DNA of 48,288 nt, from NCBI RefSeq assembly GCF_000716435.1, contig NZ_JNWO01000053.1, positions 1 through 48,288 on the forward strand, read 5' to 3'. The stretch is from Streptomyces xylophagus. GTDB lineage: Bacteria > Actinomycetota > Actinomycetes > Streptomycetales > Streptomycetaceae. The translations under genes and the position numbers were made by a program. Under the pieces are notes generated by a model that saw only the letters and a program-made list of their open reading frames with translations, was not told the origin of the DNA and made no database searches. Positions 13,352 through 40,210 of this stretch are shown piece by piece. Every line of letters starts with the position of its first letter. The first letter of the stretch is position 1.

Positions 13352-14170
13352 ATGGAACAGCCGGCAGCGTTCAACGTTCTTCGCGGTTCCTCGACCGCGG
13401 ATCTGATTCTCGCTTCGGATTTCGCCGCCACGACGGGGCGGACCGTGGGCTCTTTCAGCGACCTCATCCCGAGGCTCAAGACGGGCTACGCGGTCTGGGA
13501 GACCCGGCCGCCCGCGCCCGGTGACAGGTCCGCCGACGACCATCTGGACCGGTGGGCCGCGGACGTCCGCGCGTCCGGTCTGACGGTCCGGGCGGTCCTG
13601 GGGTACTGCGTCGGCAGCGTGTTCGGCGCCGGGCTGGTCGAGCGGGTGTCGGCCTGGCAGGAGCCGCCGATGCTGATCGTTTTCGACCCTGAGGTACCGC
13701 ACCCCGCGCTGCTGCACCGCCACTACCTGGACGCCGTCACCGCGCTCGCAGGGTTCATGACCGCCGCGCAGGTCGAGGCGGCCCGCCGCGAGGGCGACGT
13801 CGCGCTCGCGGAGAAGCTCGCGATGACGGAACTGGCCAAAGTGCTCAGCGATCTCGTCGTGGCGCACGGAGAGCCGGCCCTCACCGGGATCGGCCTGGCC
13901 GCCGACCGGTCGGCCGAACTGCTCGGCGGGTTCCGCGCCTTCCTGTCCTACCTGGTGTCGGCGGCCGAACTCGACCCGAGCCGCGGCTGGGCCGCGGCGA
14001 CCGCGATCACCTCGGCCACCGAGCACAACGGCCTGAACACCCTGCCCGCCGACCGGCGCGAGGGCGCCGTCGCCCGGGAGATCCTGTTCGACCTGCCGCA
14101 CCCCGAACTGCTGCGCGACCCCGATGTCGCCGCCGCCGTCGAGGGCCTGCTGACCGAAAGGGAGCGATGA
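13352..14170 (+). CDS. Putative Dieckmann cyclase (Cys-nucleophile alpha/beta-hydrolase)
   Basis: The 272-residue protein has an alpha/beta-hydrolase elbow, but the nucleophile is cysteine: GYCVGS with Cys86. Asp112 (IVFDPE) and a C-terminal His250 (DLPHPELL) can complete a triad. Position and spacing fit the Cys-Asp-His triad I recall for the discrete tetramate/pyridone Dieckmann cyclases of the NcmC, TrdC, SlgL and KirHI group (Cys88, Asp115 and His253 in NcmC). Those enzymes release a beta-ketoacyl-aminoacyl thioester from an NRPS carrier protein by carbon-carbon ring closure. Context agrees: its TGA overlaps the start of a glycine-specific C-A-T NRPS, and the last PKS module here has no thioesterase. 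An ordinary thioesterase is the alternative. Confidence 0.8.
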   Translation: MEQPAAFNVLRGSSTADLILASDFAATTGRTVGSFSDLIPRLKTGYAVWETRPPAPGDRSADDHLDRWAADVRASGLTVRAVLGYCVGSVFGAGLVERVSAWQEPPMLIVFDPEVPHPALLHRHYLDAVTALAGFMTAAQVEAARREGDVALAEKLAMTELAKVLSDLVVAHGEPALTGIGLAADRSAELLGGFRAFLSYLVSAAELDPSRGWAAATAITSATEHNGLNTLPADRREGAVAREILFDLPHPELLRDPDVAAAVEGLLTERER

Positions 14171-17100
14171 CCGGCACCGCGCAGGCCGAGGCCACGGCCT
14201 CGGTCAAGGAAGAGGCGCTCTGGCTGCTGGACCGCATGGTCCCGGACGGAGTGCCGAACAATCTCGCGTTCGCGTTCCGCACCGATGGCCGGCTGCTGTC
14301 CGCCGCCGTCGGCGACGCGCTGACCGCCCTGATCCAGCGGCACGAGTCCCTGCGGACCGTGTACCGGGCGGAGGGGGCGGCCCTCGTCCGGACGGTCCTG
14401 TCCGGCGCGGTGCGGGCCCCGGAGGTCACCCGGATCGCCTCGGCGGGCGGCGTCCCCGAGGAGGAGCTGGCGCCATTCGTCGCCGAGCCGTTCGCGTTCG
14501 CGGGCGAGCCGCTGATCCGCGCCGCCGTCCTCTCCGGCGAGGACGCCGACGTCCTGTGCTTCGTCGTCCACCACCTCGTCTTCGACGCCACGTCGATCCC
14601 GGTGTTCGTCGAGGAGTTCGCCGCCGCCTACACCGCGCTCGCCGCGGGCAGGCCGGTCCCGTCCGACCTGGCCGCGGTGGTCCCCGCACTGCAGGACCCG
14701 CCCGTCACCGCGGAGAGCGAGCGGTACTGGGACGAGCGCCTCGCCGGGCTGGTGGCCGGCCCCGCCGACCTGTGGTGCGGCCGCTCGGACGTGTCGGCGC
14801 CGACCCTGGCGGGCGACCATCTCCTGCGCGCCCTGCCGGAACCGGTCGTCGCGGCCGTCCGGCGGATCCAGCGCACGGTCCGCGCCCCGCAGACGGCCGT
14901 CCTCCTCGCCGCCTACCTGCTGCTGCTCGACGCACACGGCGCCGGTCCCGACCTGGTGGTCGGCGTCCCGGCGAGCACCCGACCGAGGACCGACCCCCAG
15001 GCGATCGGCTACCACGTCAACGTGCTGCCGCTGCGGACCCGTGTCGACCGCGACGAGACCGTACGGGACTTCGTCCGCCGTGTCCGCGACCTCTACTTCG
15101 ACGCCCTCGTGCACGCCGACGTCCCGGTGGACGAGCTGACCCGCCGTGCCGGGCGCTCCGGCGACTCCTGGCGGACCATGCTGTTCCAGCACGCCTTCAA
15201 CCACGTGGAGGGCCTCGGCATCCCGGCGTTCGCCCTCGACGGGCTCAAGGCCGAGCCGCTGCACTTGGAGAACGGCTCCGCCAAGTTCGACCTCGAGATG
15301 TTCGTGATGTCGGCGCCCGACGCCGTCCGGATCCGGGCGGTCTACCGGACGGAGCTGTTCGACCGGGACGACGTCGACCTGATGCTGGACCGCTACGAAC
15401 GGCTCCTGACGGCCCTCGACGCCGATCCCGGCGCGACCATCGGCTCGCTGAGGGCGTGGAGCGACCGCGACCACACCGTGATCGGCGCCGCGAACGCCAC
15501 CGAGGCTGCCCCCGCGGACGGCGTGCTGGGCGCGATCCACGGCCGCGCCGTCCAGGATTCCGCCGCCCCCGCCGTCCTGGACGGCGACCGCACCGTCACC
15601 AGGGGCGGCCTCTGGGCGGGGGCGCTGGTCGTCCGCGACCTCCTGGAAGGGACGGGCCCCGGCGACGTCGTCGCGGTCGCCGCTCCCCGCGGGCCGGAAC
15701 TGGCCGCCGCCGTCCTCGGCGTCTGGCTGACCGGCGCCGCGTACCTTCCGATCGACCCCGACCATCCGACGGCCCGGATCACCCACCAGCTGGCCGACTC
15801 CGGAGCGGGAACGCTCCTGTGGCACGGGCGCAAGCCCGCTGTCGAGGCCCCGGACGTCCGGGAGATCCCCGAGGTGCCCGGCGAGGGCGGCGTCCCCGTG
15901 GGCCCGGCTCCGGACGACGACCAGGCCGCGCTCGCCTACCTCATGTACACCTCGGGCTCCACCGGCAGGCCGAAGGGCACCTTGGTCGGACGGGCCGCGC
16001 TGGCGAACCTCGTCGCCCACTTCGCCGAGGAGCTCGGCGCGGACTCCGGGCACGCGATGGTGTGGCTGACCACGTTCGCGTTCGACATCTCGGGCCTGGA
16101 GCTGTTCGTCCCGCTGGCCTCGGGCGGCCGCGTCATCGTCGCCCCCGACCGGGCCAGGGTCGACGGCGTAGTCCTCGCCGGGGTGATCGAGCGGCACGGC
16201 GCCCACGCCGTCCAGGCGACCCCCACGACCTGGCGGGCGGTCCTGGACGAGGCGGGCCCATCACTGGGCGGCAGGCAGGTGCTGAGCGGCGGCGAGCCGC
16301 TGGCGCCCGAGCTGGCCAGGCGCCTGCTGGAGACCGGCTGCGAGCTGCACCACGTCTACGGCCCGACCGAGACGACGATCTGGTCGACGTCGGCGGTCGT
16401 GCCGGGGCCGATCGACGCCAGGATGGACGTCGGGCGGCCGATCCGCGACACCCGCGTGCTGGTCCTCGACCCGCACGGCAGGCCACTGCCGATCGGCGTG
16501 CGCGGCGAGCTGTGCATCGCCGGAGGCGGTCTCGCCGACGGCTACCACGGCCGCCCCGACCTGACCGCCGAGCGGTTCCCCGACGTTCCCGGGCTCGGGC
16601 GCCTCTACCGGACCGGGGACACCGCCTGCTGGCAGGCCGACGGGAGCCTCGTCCTGCTGGGCCGCGGCGACCGGCAGATCAAGCTGCGCGGCAACCGGAT
16701 CGAGCTGGGTGAGATCGAGTCGATCCTGGCCGAGCATCCCGATCTGCGGTCGGTGGCCGTCGTCCTCGACGGCGATCCGACCGGCGACGGCCGGCTGGTC
16801 GCGTTCGTGACCGCCGCCGGGACGGCCCCGTCCCCCGACGAGCTGTGGCGCTGGGCCGGTGAGCGGCTGCCCCGCTCGATGGTCCCGGCCGAGTTCGCGG
16901 AGCTGGCGGAGTTTCCCAAGACCGCCAACGACAAGATCGACTATCCGGCGCTGACCCGCCTCCTGGCCGGCCGCGCCGTGCCCGCCGCCGGCTCGGGCGG
17001 CGAGCCCGCCGACGGCGACGAACTCGTGACAGCCCTGCTGGGCATCTGGCGTGAGCTGCTCGACCTCCCCGACCCCGACGGCCACACCAACTTCTTCCTC

Positions 17101-17244
17101 AGCGGCGGGAACTCGCTGCAGGGCGCGCTGCTGGGACAGCGGGTCGAGGAGCTGACCGCTGTGACGCTGCCGCTCGCGGAGATCTTCGAACATCCGACGC
17201 CGCTGGCGCTCGCCGCCAGGATCCGTGGAGGAGGCAGCCTGTGA
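14167..17244 (+). CDS. NRPS module C-A-T, predicted to load glycine
   Basis: The 1025-residue protein is one complete elongation module. The condensation domain (about 10-430) has HHLVFDA with His135, His136 and Asp140; the usual final Gly is Ala141. The adenylation domain (about 445-910) has YTSGSTGRPKG (from 594), FDISGLELF (Asp640), YGPTETTIW, YRTGD and GRGDRQIKLRGNRIELGE. The thiolation domain carries GGNSL with Ser983. Reading the ten specificity positions by hand gives D-I-L-Q-L-G-V-I-W-K, one residue from the standard glycine code DILQLGLIWK. It should activate glycine and condense it with the polyketide acyl chain. There is no TE or reductase domain; release falls to the upstream gene (ATGA overlap). 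Its own stop overlaps the SARP start. Confidence 0.95.
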   Translation: MTGTAQAEATASVKEEALWLLDRMVPDGVPNNLAFAFRTDGRLLSAAVGDALTALIQRHESLRTVYRAEGAALVRTVLSGAVRAPEVTRIASAGGVPEEELAPFVAEPFAFAGEPLIRAAVLSGEDADVLCFVVHHLVFDATSIPVFVEEFAAAYTALAAGRPVPSDLAAVVPALQDPPVTAESERYWDERLAGLVAGPADLWCGRSDVSAPTLAGDHLLRALPEPVVAAVRRIQRTVRAPQTAVLLAAYLLLLDAHGAGPDLVVGVPASTRPRTDPQAIGYHVNVLPLRTRVDRDETVRDFVRRVRDLYFDALVHADVPVDELTRRAGRSGDSWRTMLFQHAFNHVEGLGIPAFALDGLKAEPLHLENGSAKFDLEMFVMSAPDAVRIRAVYRTELFDRDDVDLMLDRYERLLTALDADPGATIGSLRAWSDRDHTVIGAANATEAAPADGVLGAIHGRAVQDSAAPAVLDGDRTVTRGGLWAGALVVRDLLEGTGPGDVVAVAAPRGPELAAAVLGVWLTGAAYLPIDPDHPTARITHQLADSGAGTLLWHGRKPAVEAPDVREIPEVPGEGGVPVGPAPDDDQAALAYLMYTSGSTGRPKGTLVGRAALANLVAHFAEELGADSGHAMVWLTTFAFDISGLELFVPLASGGRVIVAPDRARVDGVVLAGVIERHGAHAVQATPTTWRAVLDEAGPSLGGRQVLSGGEPLAPELARRLLETGCELHHVYGPTETTIWSTSAVVPGPIDARMDVGRPIRDTRVLVLDPHGRPLPIGVRGELCIAGGGLADGYHGRPDLTAERFPDVPGLGRLYRTGDTACWQADGSLVLLGRGDRQIKLRGNRIELGEIESILAEHPDLRSVAVVLDGDPTGDGRLVAFVTAAGTAPSPDELWRWAGERLPRSMVPAEFAELAEFPKTANDKIDYPALTRLLAGRAVPAAGSGGEPADGDELVTALLGIWRELLDLPDPDGHTNFFLSGGNSLQGALLGQRVEELTAVTLPLAEIFEHPTPLALAARIRGGGSL

Positions 17245-18008
17245 AATACCAGGTCCTTGGTCCCATCAAGCTGGTCGACGCCGACACCGTGCACCTGGTC
17301 CAGGCCCAGAAGATGGGGACGGCGCTCGCGGCGCTGCTGGCGCAGGCGAACCAGGTCGTCTCGACCAAGCAGCTCATCGAGGAGATATGGGACGGGGACC
17401 CGCCGCTGCGTGCCGTCCCCGCCTTGCACGTCTACATCTCGCAGCTGCGCAAGCTCCTGTCCAGGCCCGGCGACGGGGAGAGCCCGATCGTCACGCAGGC
17501 GCCCGGCTACGTGCTGCGGGCCGCCCCTGAGGACATCGACTACCTGCTGTTCCAGGACCTCGTCCGGGTGGGCCGCGGCGAGCTGCGGCGGGACCACTGC
17601 GAGGAAGCGCTCGTGGTGTTCGAGCAGGCCCTCGCGCTGTGGCGCGGCCCGATGCTCAGCGGGCTGCCGCTCGGGCCGATGGGCCGCGGCCTCGTGACCC
17701 GGGTCGAGGAGATCCGGCTGGAGTGCCTGGAGCGGCTCGTCGAGGCCAAGCTGATCCTGGGCGGCCATCGGGAGCTGGTCAGCTTCCTCTACGGCCTGAT
17801 CAACGAGTATCCGCTGAACGAGGTCTTCTACGAGCAGCTGATGCGGGCGCTGTTCAGCTCTGGGCGGCGCGCCGACGCGCTGCGCGTCTACCGGAGCGCG
17901 TGGGACACCCTCGACCGGGAGCTCGGCCTCGAACCGGGGTCGGGGCTCCGCGAGGCGCAGCGGACGATCCTGGCCCGTGACTCGGGGCGGGTCCGCCTCG
18001 CCGGCTGA
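17241..18008 (+). CDS. SARP-family pathway activator
   Basis: The 255-residue protein has an OmpR-type winged-helix DNA-binding domain (about 1-95, with LAALLAQANQVVSTKQLIEEIW and LHVYISQLRKLL) followed by a bacterial transcriptional activation domain (about 100-245, with YEQLMRALFSSGRRADALRVYR). This is the short AfsR/DnrI type that binds tandem heptamers overlapping -35 regions and switches on antibiotic genes. Its GTG (17241) overlaps the TGA of the NRPS, so it is made together with the glycine-loading and cyclising enzymes. Such an arrangement could give positive feedback if the repeats at 13263-13289 are its sites. No TTA codons were seen. Confidence 0.95.
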   Translation: MKYQVLGPIKLVDADTVHLVQAQKMGTALAALLAQANQVVSTKQLIEEIWDGDPPLRAVPALHVYISQLRKLLSRPGDGESPIVTQAPGYVLRAAPEDIDYLLFQDLVRVGRGELRRDHCEEALVVFEQALALWRGPMLSGLPLGPMGRGLVTRVEEIRLECLERLVEAKLILGGHRELVSFLYGLINEYPLNEVFYEQLMRALFSSGRRADALRVYRSAWDTLDRELGLEPGSGLREAQRTILARDSGRVRLAG

Positions 18009-18017
18009 ACTTTCTCG

Positions 18018-18061
18018 AAAGGCCGCGGGCCCGGGGAGTGATCCCCGGGCCCGCGGCCTTT
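18018..18061. terminator. Bidirectional terminator between SARP and the giant PKS gene
   Basis: A perfect 20-base inverted repeat (18018-18037 and 18042-18061) with a GTGA tetraloop lies between the convergent stops of the SARP and PKS1 genes. A/T triplets at each end allow it to work for both strands. Confidence 0.9.
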
Positions 18062-18107
18062 CCGCATGTCCGTCCCGGCCCGGCGGTCGCCGGGCCCGGA
18101 CGGGCGG

Positions 18108-37145
<19,038 letters not shown>

Positions 37146-37224
37146 CTCTTGGTCCCTAGAGTCGGACGACGTGATATCCGGTGCCTTTCTCGATATCAAA
37201 CCGACCAGGCACCGGCAAGATCGT

Positions 37225-37253
37225 TTTAGGGCGCTCAAAGGGTGTGTTTAGTG
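37225..37253 (+). promoter_or_regulatory. Triple heptamer array in the PKS1 / SnoaL-like divergent promoter
   Basis: TTTAGGG-CGCT-CAAAGGG-TGTG-TTTAGTG gives three related heptamers with exact four-base spacers (37225-37231, 37236-37242, 37247-37253). An 11-base period is the hallmark of SARP operators. It lies in the only gap (128 bases) between the divergent starts at 37145 and 37274, so it could control the giant PKS, the SnoaL-like gene or both. Confidence 0.55.
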
Positions 37254-37273
37254 GCTTGTTGTTCGATGTGTCC

Positions 37274-37750
37274 ATGAATCATGACCGAGACCTGACGCCC
37301 CGTGAGATCTTCAAGCTCAAGCAGGAACGCATTTCCCGGCTCGATGCCGACGGGCAGGCCGACCTGTTCGCCGAGGACGGCGTGTTGGAGGTGCCGTTCT
37401 CGCCGAACGGCCTGCCGCGCCGGTTCGAAGGAAGGGAGACGATCCGGGCCGTCATCTCGGCGGCCCTGCAGAACGCCACCCGCGGGACCCGGCGCCTGCT
37501 CGGCCATCTCGACGAGACCGTCTACGAGACCGACGACCCCGAGGTCGTCATCGCGGAGTTCACGTCCACGACCGAGGACACCGTCACCGGCGAGCACTTC
37601 CACGCGCCCTACATCCAGGTCCTCCGGATCCGCGACGGCCAGATCGTGCTGTTCCGCGACTACTGCACGCTGGAGGCCATCACGCATCTGTGGGGCGAGC
37701 ACGGCGGGGAGTCCTTCGCCGAGCTCGGGCAGACCTTCCCCGAGGCCTGA
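37274..37750 (+). CDS. SnoaL-like / NTF2-fold protein
   Basis: The 158-residue protein has the layout of SnoaL-like proteins: an N-terminal helix (LTPREIFKLKQERISRL), DLFAEDGVLEVPFSP, RFEGRETIRAVISAAL, and strands VVIAEFTST, YIQVLRIRDGQIVLFRDYCTLEAI. The cone-shaped NTF2 fold hosts polyketide cyclases, epoxide hydrolases and isomerases, so a ring-forming or dehydrating step on the product is plausible but not proved. ATG 37274 fits the family start; no strong ribosome site is visible. The gene stands alone on the plus strand between two minus-strand PKS genes, sharing a promoter region with PKS1. Confidence 0.88.
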   Translation: MNHDRDLTPREIFKLKQERISRLDADGQADLFAEDGVLEVPFSPNGLPRRFEGRETIRAVISAALQNATRGTRRLLGHLDETVYETDDPEVVIAEFTSTTEDTVTGEHFHAPYIQVLRIRDGQIVLFRDYCTLEAITHLWGEHGGESFAELGQTFPEA

Positions 37751-37764
37751 GGCCCCGGGGAAGG
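37734..37764. terminator. Hairpin between convergent SnoaL-like and methyltransferase genes
   Basis: CCTTCCCCG (37734-37742) pairs with CGGGGAAGG (37756-37764), with further GGCC/GGCC pairing inside. The stem overlaps the SnoaL-like stop and ends eight bases before the methyltransferase stop, so it probably ends transcription in both directions. Confidence 0.65.
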
Positions 37765-37771
37765 GCACGGA

Positions 37772-38626
37772 CTACAGGGCCACTTCGAGCAGGTAGATCT
37801 GCGGCGTTATCGCGAAGGACGCCTGGATCTGGAACTGGCTGACCACCTCGTGCTGCTTCAGCACTCGCAGGCCGGCCTCCTCGATCTCCGCACGGAGCGG
37901 GGCGGCCGGCAGCACGCCGGACAGCGCAGTGAAGATCTTGGAGTCTATGACCCTGCCGTCCTCGACGCGGTGGGCGAGGAAGTTGCTGGACCGGACCATC
38001 TCCACCGGGTCCACGTAGTCGAGCAGGGTCAGCAACATCGGGATGTCGGCGTCGGCGCCGGTCGCGACGATCGCCTGGGTCTCGAACGGCTCCGAGCGTT
38101 CCTCGATGCCGGGGAACTCGATGAGCGTCATCAGGAAGCGGCCGTCCTCGGCGAGGTGGGCGCGCACGGAGGCGAACAGCGAAGCGCGCTGTTCCTTCTC
38201 CAGGTAGCTGATCGCGTTCGCGCCGAGGGTGATGAAGTCGAAGGTCCGGTCGAGGGAGAACGACGTCATGTCGCCCTCGATGGTGGCGACTTGACCGGTG
38301 TAGTCGGAGCCGTCCTCCTTCTCCTCTTCGAGGCGCTCGGCGAACAGGCTCAGCATGTACGGCGACATGTCGAGGCCGACTGCGTCGAACCCCTGCTCCA
38401 GGAACGGGAAGGTGAGCCGTCCCGAGCCGCACGCCAGCTCGAGCAGCGTCCCCTTGCGGCCCTGGGCGACCGCCAGCATCGCCTCGGCGTCGGCCTCGTC
38501 GTAGCGGGTGAGGAAGTGGTAGACCGGCGATCCCTCGGGGCCGTACAGGCTGTGGACGCTGGAGTCGCCGCCGAGAAGGTTGGCGACGTGCGAGGCTGTT
38601 CCGAGAATGCGGAGGCCGTCGGACAT
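37772..38626 (-). CDS. SAM-dependent class I methyltransferase
   Basis: The 284-residue Rossmann-fold methyltransferase has motif I LLELACGSG (61-69), an acidic post-strand-2 residue (GLDMSPYML) and a later GDMTSFSL strand with FDFITLGANAISYL. It would methylate an O, N or C atom of the product; the acceptor cannot be deduced. ATG 38626 has AAGGGG nine bases upstream and is preferred over the ATG at 38647. It follows the FAD monooxygenase on the same strand across a 111-base gap with two hairpins, so its transcript level may differ from the genes upstream. Confidence 0.92.
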   Translation of the reverse strand: MSDGLRILGTASHVANLLGGDSSVHSLYGPEGSPVYHFLTRYDEADAEAMLAVAQGRKGTLLELACGSGRLTFPFLEQGFDAVGLDMSPYMLSLFAERLEEEKEDGSDYTGQVATIEGDMTSFSLDRTFDFITLGANAISYLEKEQRASLFASVRAHLAEDGRFLMTLIEFPGIEERSEPFETQAIVATGADADIPMLLTLLDYVDPVEMVRSSNFLAHRVEDGRVIDSKIFTALSGVLPAAPLRAEIEEAGLRVLKQHEVVSQFQIQASFAITPQIYLLEVAL

Positions 38627-38657
38627 GTGGGTACCCCTTTTTCGCATGGGCAGGATT

Positions 38658-38689
38658 TGGCCGTGGCAATTCTGGAATTGCCACGGCCA
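38658..38689. other. Perfect 14-bp inverted repeat in the monooxygenase-methyltransferase gap
   Basis: Arms 38658-38671 and 38676-38689 with a four-base loop form a strong hairpin without a T tract on the minus strand. A second palindrome, 38721-38738, touches the monooxygenase stop. Attenuation, mRNA-end protection or a weak terminator are possible. Confidence 0.6.
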
Positions 38690-38737
38690 TTCTCTCGAAA
38701 GCCCGTAAAAGACCCCTCAAAGCCCGCTTAAGCGGGC

Positions 38738-40210
38738 TCAGCCGAACCAGGTGCGGAGCGTCCGGGCGAACCCGGCGTCGCCGTCCTCGCCGCGGTCGGC
38801 CCAGGCGATGAAGCCGTCGGGGCGGACGACCACGACCCGCGCGTCGAGATCGGCGACCGGCTCGACCGTCACCACCTCGACGAGGCCGGCGAGGTGCTCG
38901 GGGACGGCGGGCAGGGCCTCCGGCTTGCCCGTCAGGTTGAGGACGAGGCCCCGGCCGCCCGCCAGCGGCTCGTAGGTCGTGAGCTCGGTACCGTCCGGAC
39001 GGGTCGTCCGCACGTCAGGGAAGCGCCGGCCGATCAGCTCGTGCGGCTCGCCGGGCACGCCGGTCAGGTCGAAGGCGTAGGACACCTCGGTGACGTACTG
39101 GACGAGGTACCGCTGCACCGCCTTCATCTCGACGAGCCCCGCCAGGAACTCCCGCAGCGGCCCGACCTTCTCCAGCGGATGCTGGATCGCGATCTGCGCC
39201 GCCGCCCGCACGCAGGCCCGGCGGCCCACCGGACGGCGCTCGGCGTCGTAGCTGTCGAGCAGGCCCTCCGGTGCCCGTCCCAGCACCTCGGCGGCGAGCT
39301 TCCAGCCGAGGTTCACGGCGTCGTGCAGGGTGGTGACCATGCCGTTGCCGGAGGACGGCGGGTGCGAGTGAGCGGCGTCGCCGACGAGCAGTACGCGGCC
39401 GTCCCGGTAGGAGCGGACCAGCCGGGTCGCGTGGCCGTTCCGCTCCATCCAGGTCGGTTCCTCGATGTCGGGCGCCGTGCCGACCAGCCTGCGGACGCTG
39501 CCGAGGACCTCGTCCCTGGTCACCGGGGTGCCCGGCGGGACGTCACGGTCCTCCCACTCGACCGTCATGATCCTGATGCGGCCCGGCTGGAGCGGCAGTA
39601 TGCCGAGCTGGCCGCCCGGGTACAGGCCGTTGACGAACTTGTCGCGGTTGCCGGCGAAGTCGCCGACGTCGGCCGTCACGCCGTAGTAGGCCGGCGCGAA
39701 CTCCTCGTAGTCGAATCCGCAGAGCCTGGCGACGGTGCTGTGCACGCCGTCCGCGCCGACCAGGTAGGCGCCGCGGACGGTCCGCTCGCCGTCCTGTGCC
39801 GCCACCGTCACGGTGACGCCGCCGGCGTCCTGCTCGACCCCGGTCACCTCCTGGCCGTGCAGCACCTGGACGCCGAGTTCGAGGGCCCGCTCCTCCAGGA
39901 TCTCCTCGGTGCGGACCTGCGGGATGAGCCAGTCGAACTCGGTCTCGCCCAGCTCCTCGTCGAACTCGATGTACAGCAGGCCGAAATGGGTCCGGTTCCA
40001 GCGCGGGGTGGACGCGTCGCCGAACCGGTCGGCGATGCCGCGCTGCTTGAGCGTCTCGACGCAGCGGGCGTGCAGCAGCGCGCCGCCCGACTCGTGCGAG
40101 CGCTCCGTCCGGCGGTCCAACACGGTGACGGGAACTCCGGCGAGGGCCAGCTCGCAGGCGAGCATGAGGCCGCCAGGGCCGGCTCCGACGATCACGACAG
40201 GTTCGTTCAA
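38738..40210 (-). CDS. FAD-dependent monooxygenase (aromatic hydroxylase / Rox type)
   Basis: The 490-residue protein belongs to the class A flavoprotein hydroxylases. It has the FAD-binding GAGPGG near the N-terminus, the dual-function VGADGVHS region and GDAAHSHPPSSGNGM, a slightly altered form of the usual GDAAHxxPPxxGxGxN. A thioredoxin-like C-terminal part (about 400-490) is typical of the longer members. It should hydroxylate or epoxidise the polyketide or the ring. The start is TTG 40210, which overlaps the PKS2 stop (TTGA) and has GGAG eight bases upstream, so it is translated right after the PKS. Confidence 0.93.
   Translation of the reverse strand: MNEPVVIVGAGPGGLMLACELALAGVPVTVLDRRTERSHESGGALLHARCVETLKQRGIADRFGDASTPRWNRTHFGLLYIEFDEELGETEFDWLIPQVRTEEILEERALELGVQVLHGQEVTGVEQDAGGVTVTVAAQDGERTVRGAYLVGADGVHSTVARLCGFDYEEFAPAYYGVTADVGDFAGNRDKFVNGLYPGGQLGILPLQPGRIRIMTVEWEDRDVPPGTPVTRDEVLGSVRRLVGTAPDIEEPTWMERNGHATRLVRSYRDGRVLLVGDAAHSHPPSSGNGMVTTLHDAVNLGWKLAAEVLGRAPEGLLDSYDAERRPVGRRACVRAAAQIAIQHPLEKVGPLREFLAGLVEMKAVQRYLVQYVTEVSYAFDLTGVPGEPHELIGRRFPDVRTTRPDGTELTTYEPLAGGRGLVLNLTGKPEALPAVPEHLAGLVEVVTVEPVADLDARVVVVRPDGFIAWADRGEDGDAGFARTLRTWFG

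Noticed and set aside
13948..16206. 752-residue minus-strand frame across the NRPS gene
   Set aside because: Antisense of the condensation and adenylation domains, low complexity, no recognisable fold, and it overlaps two well-supported plus-strand genes.
37146..37238. N-terminal extension of PKS1 to 37238
   Set aside because: The extra 31 residues contain no KS or docking similarity and would cover the divergent promoter and its heptamer array; MNEPIAIVG at 37145 is the normal KS start.
38658..38738. Calling the two hairpins after the FAD monooxygenase a true intrinsic terminator
   Set aside because: Neither is followed by a T tract on the minus strand, and the methyltransferase downstream has its own good ribosome site but no obvious promoter, so read-through is likely.
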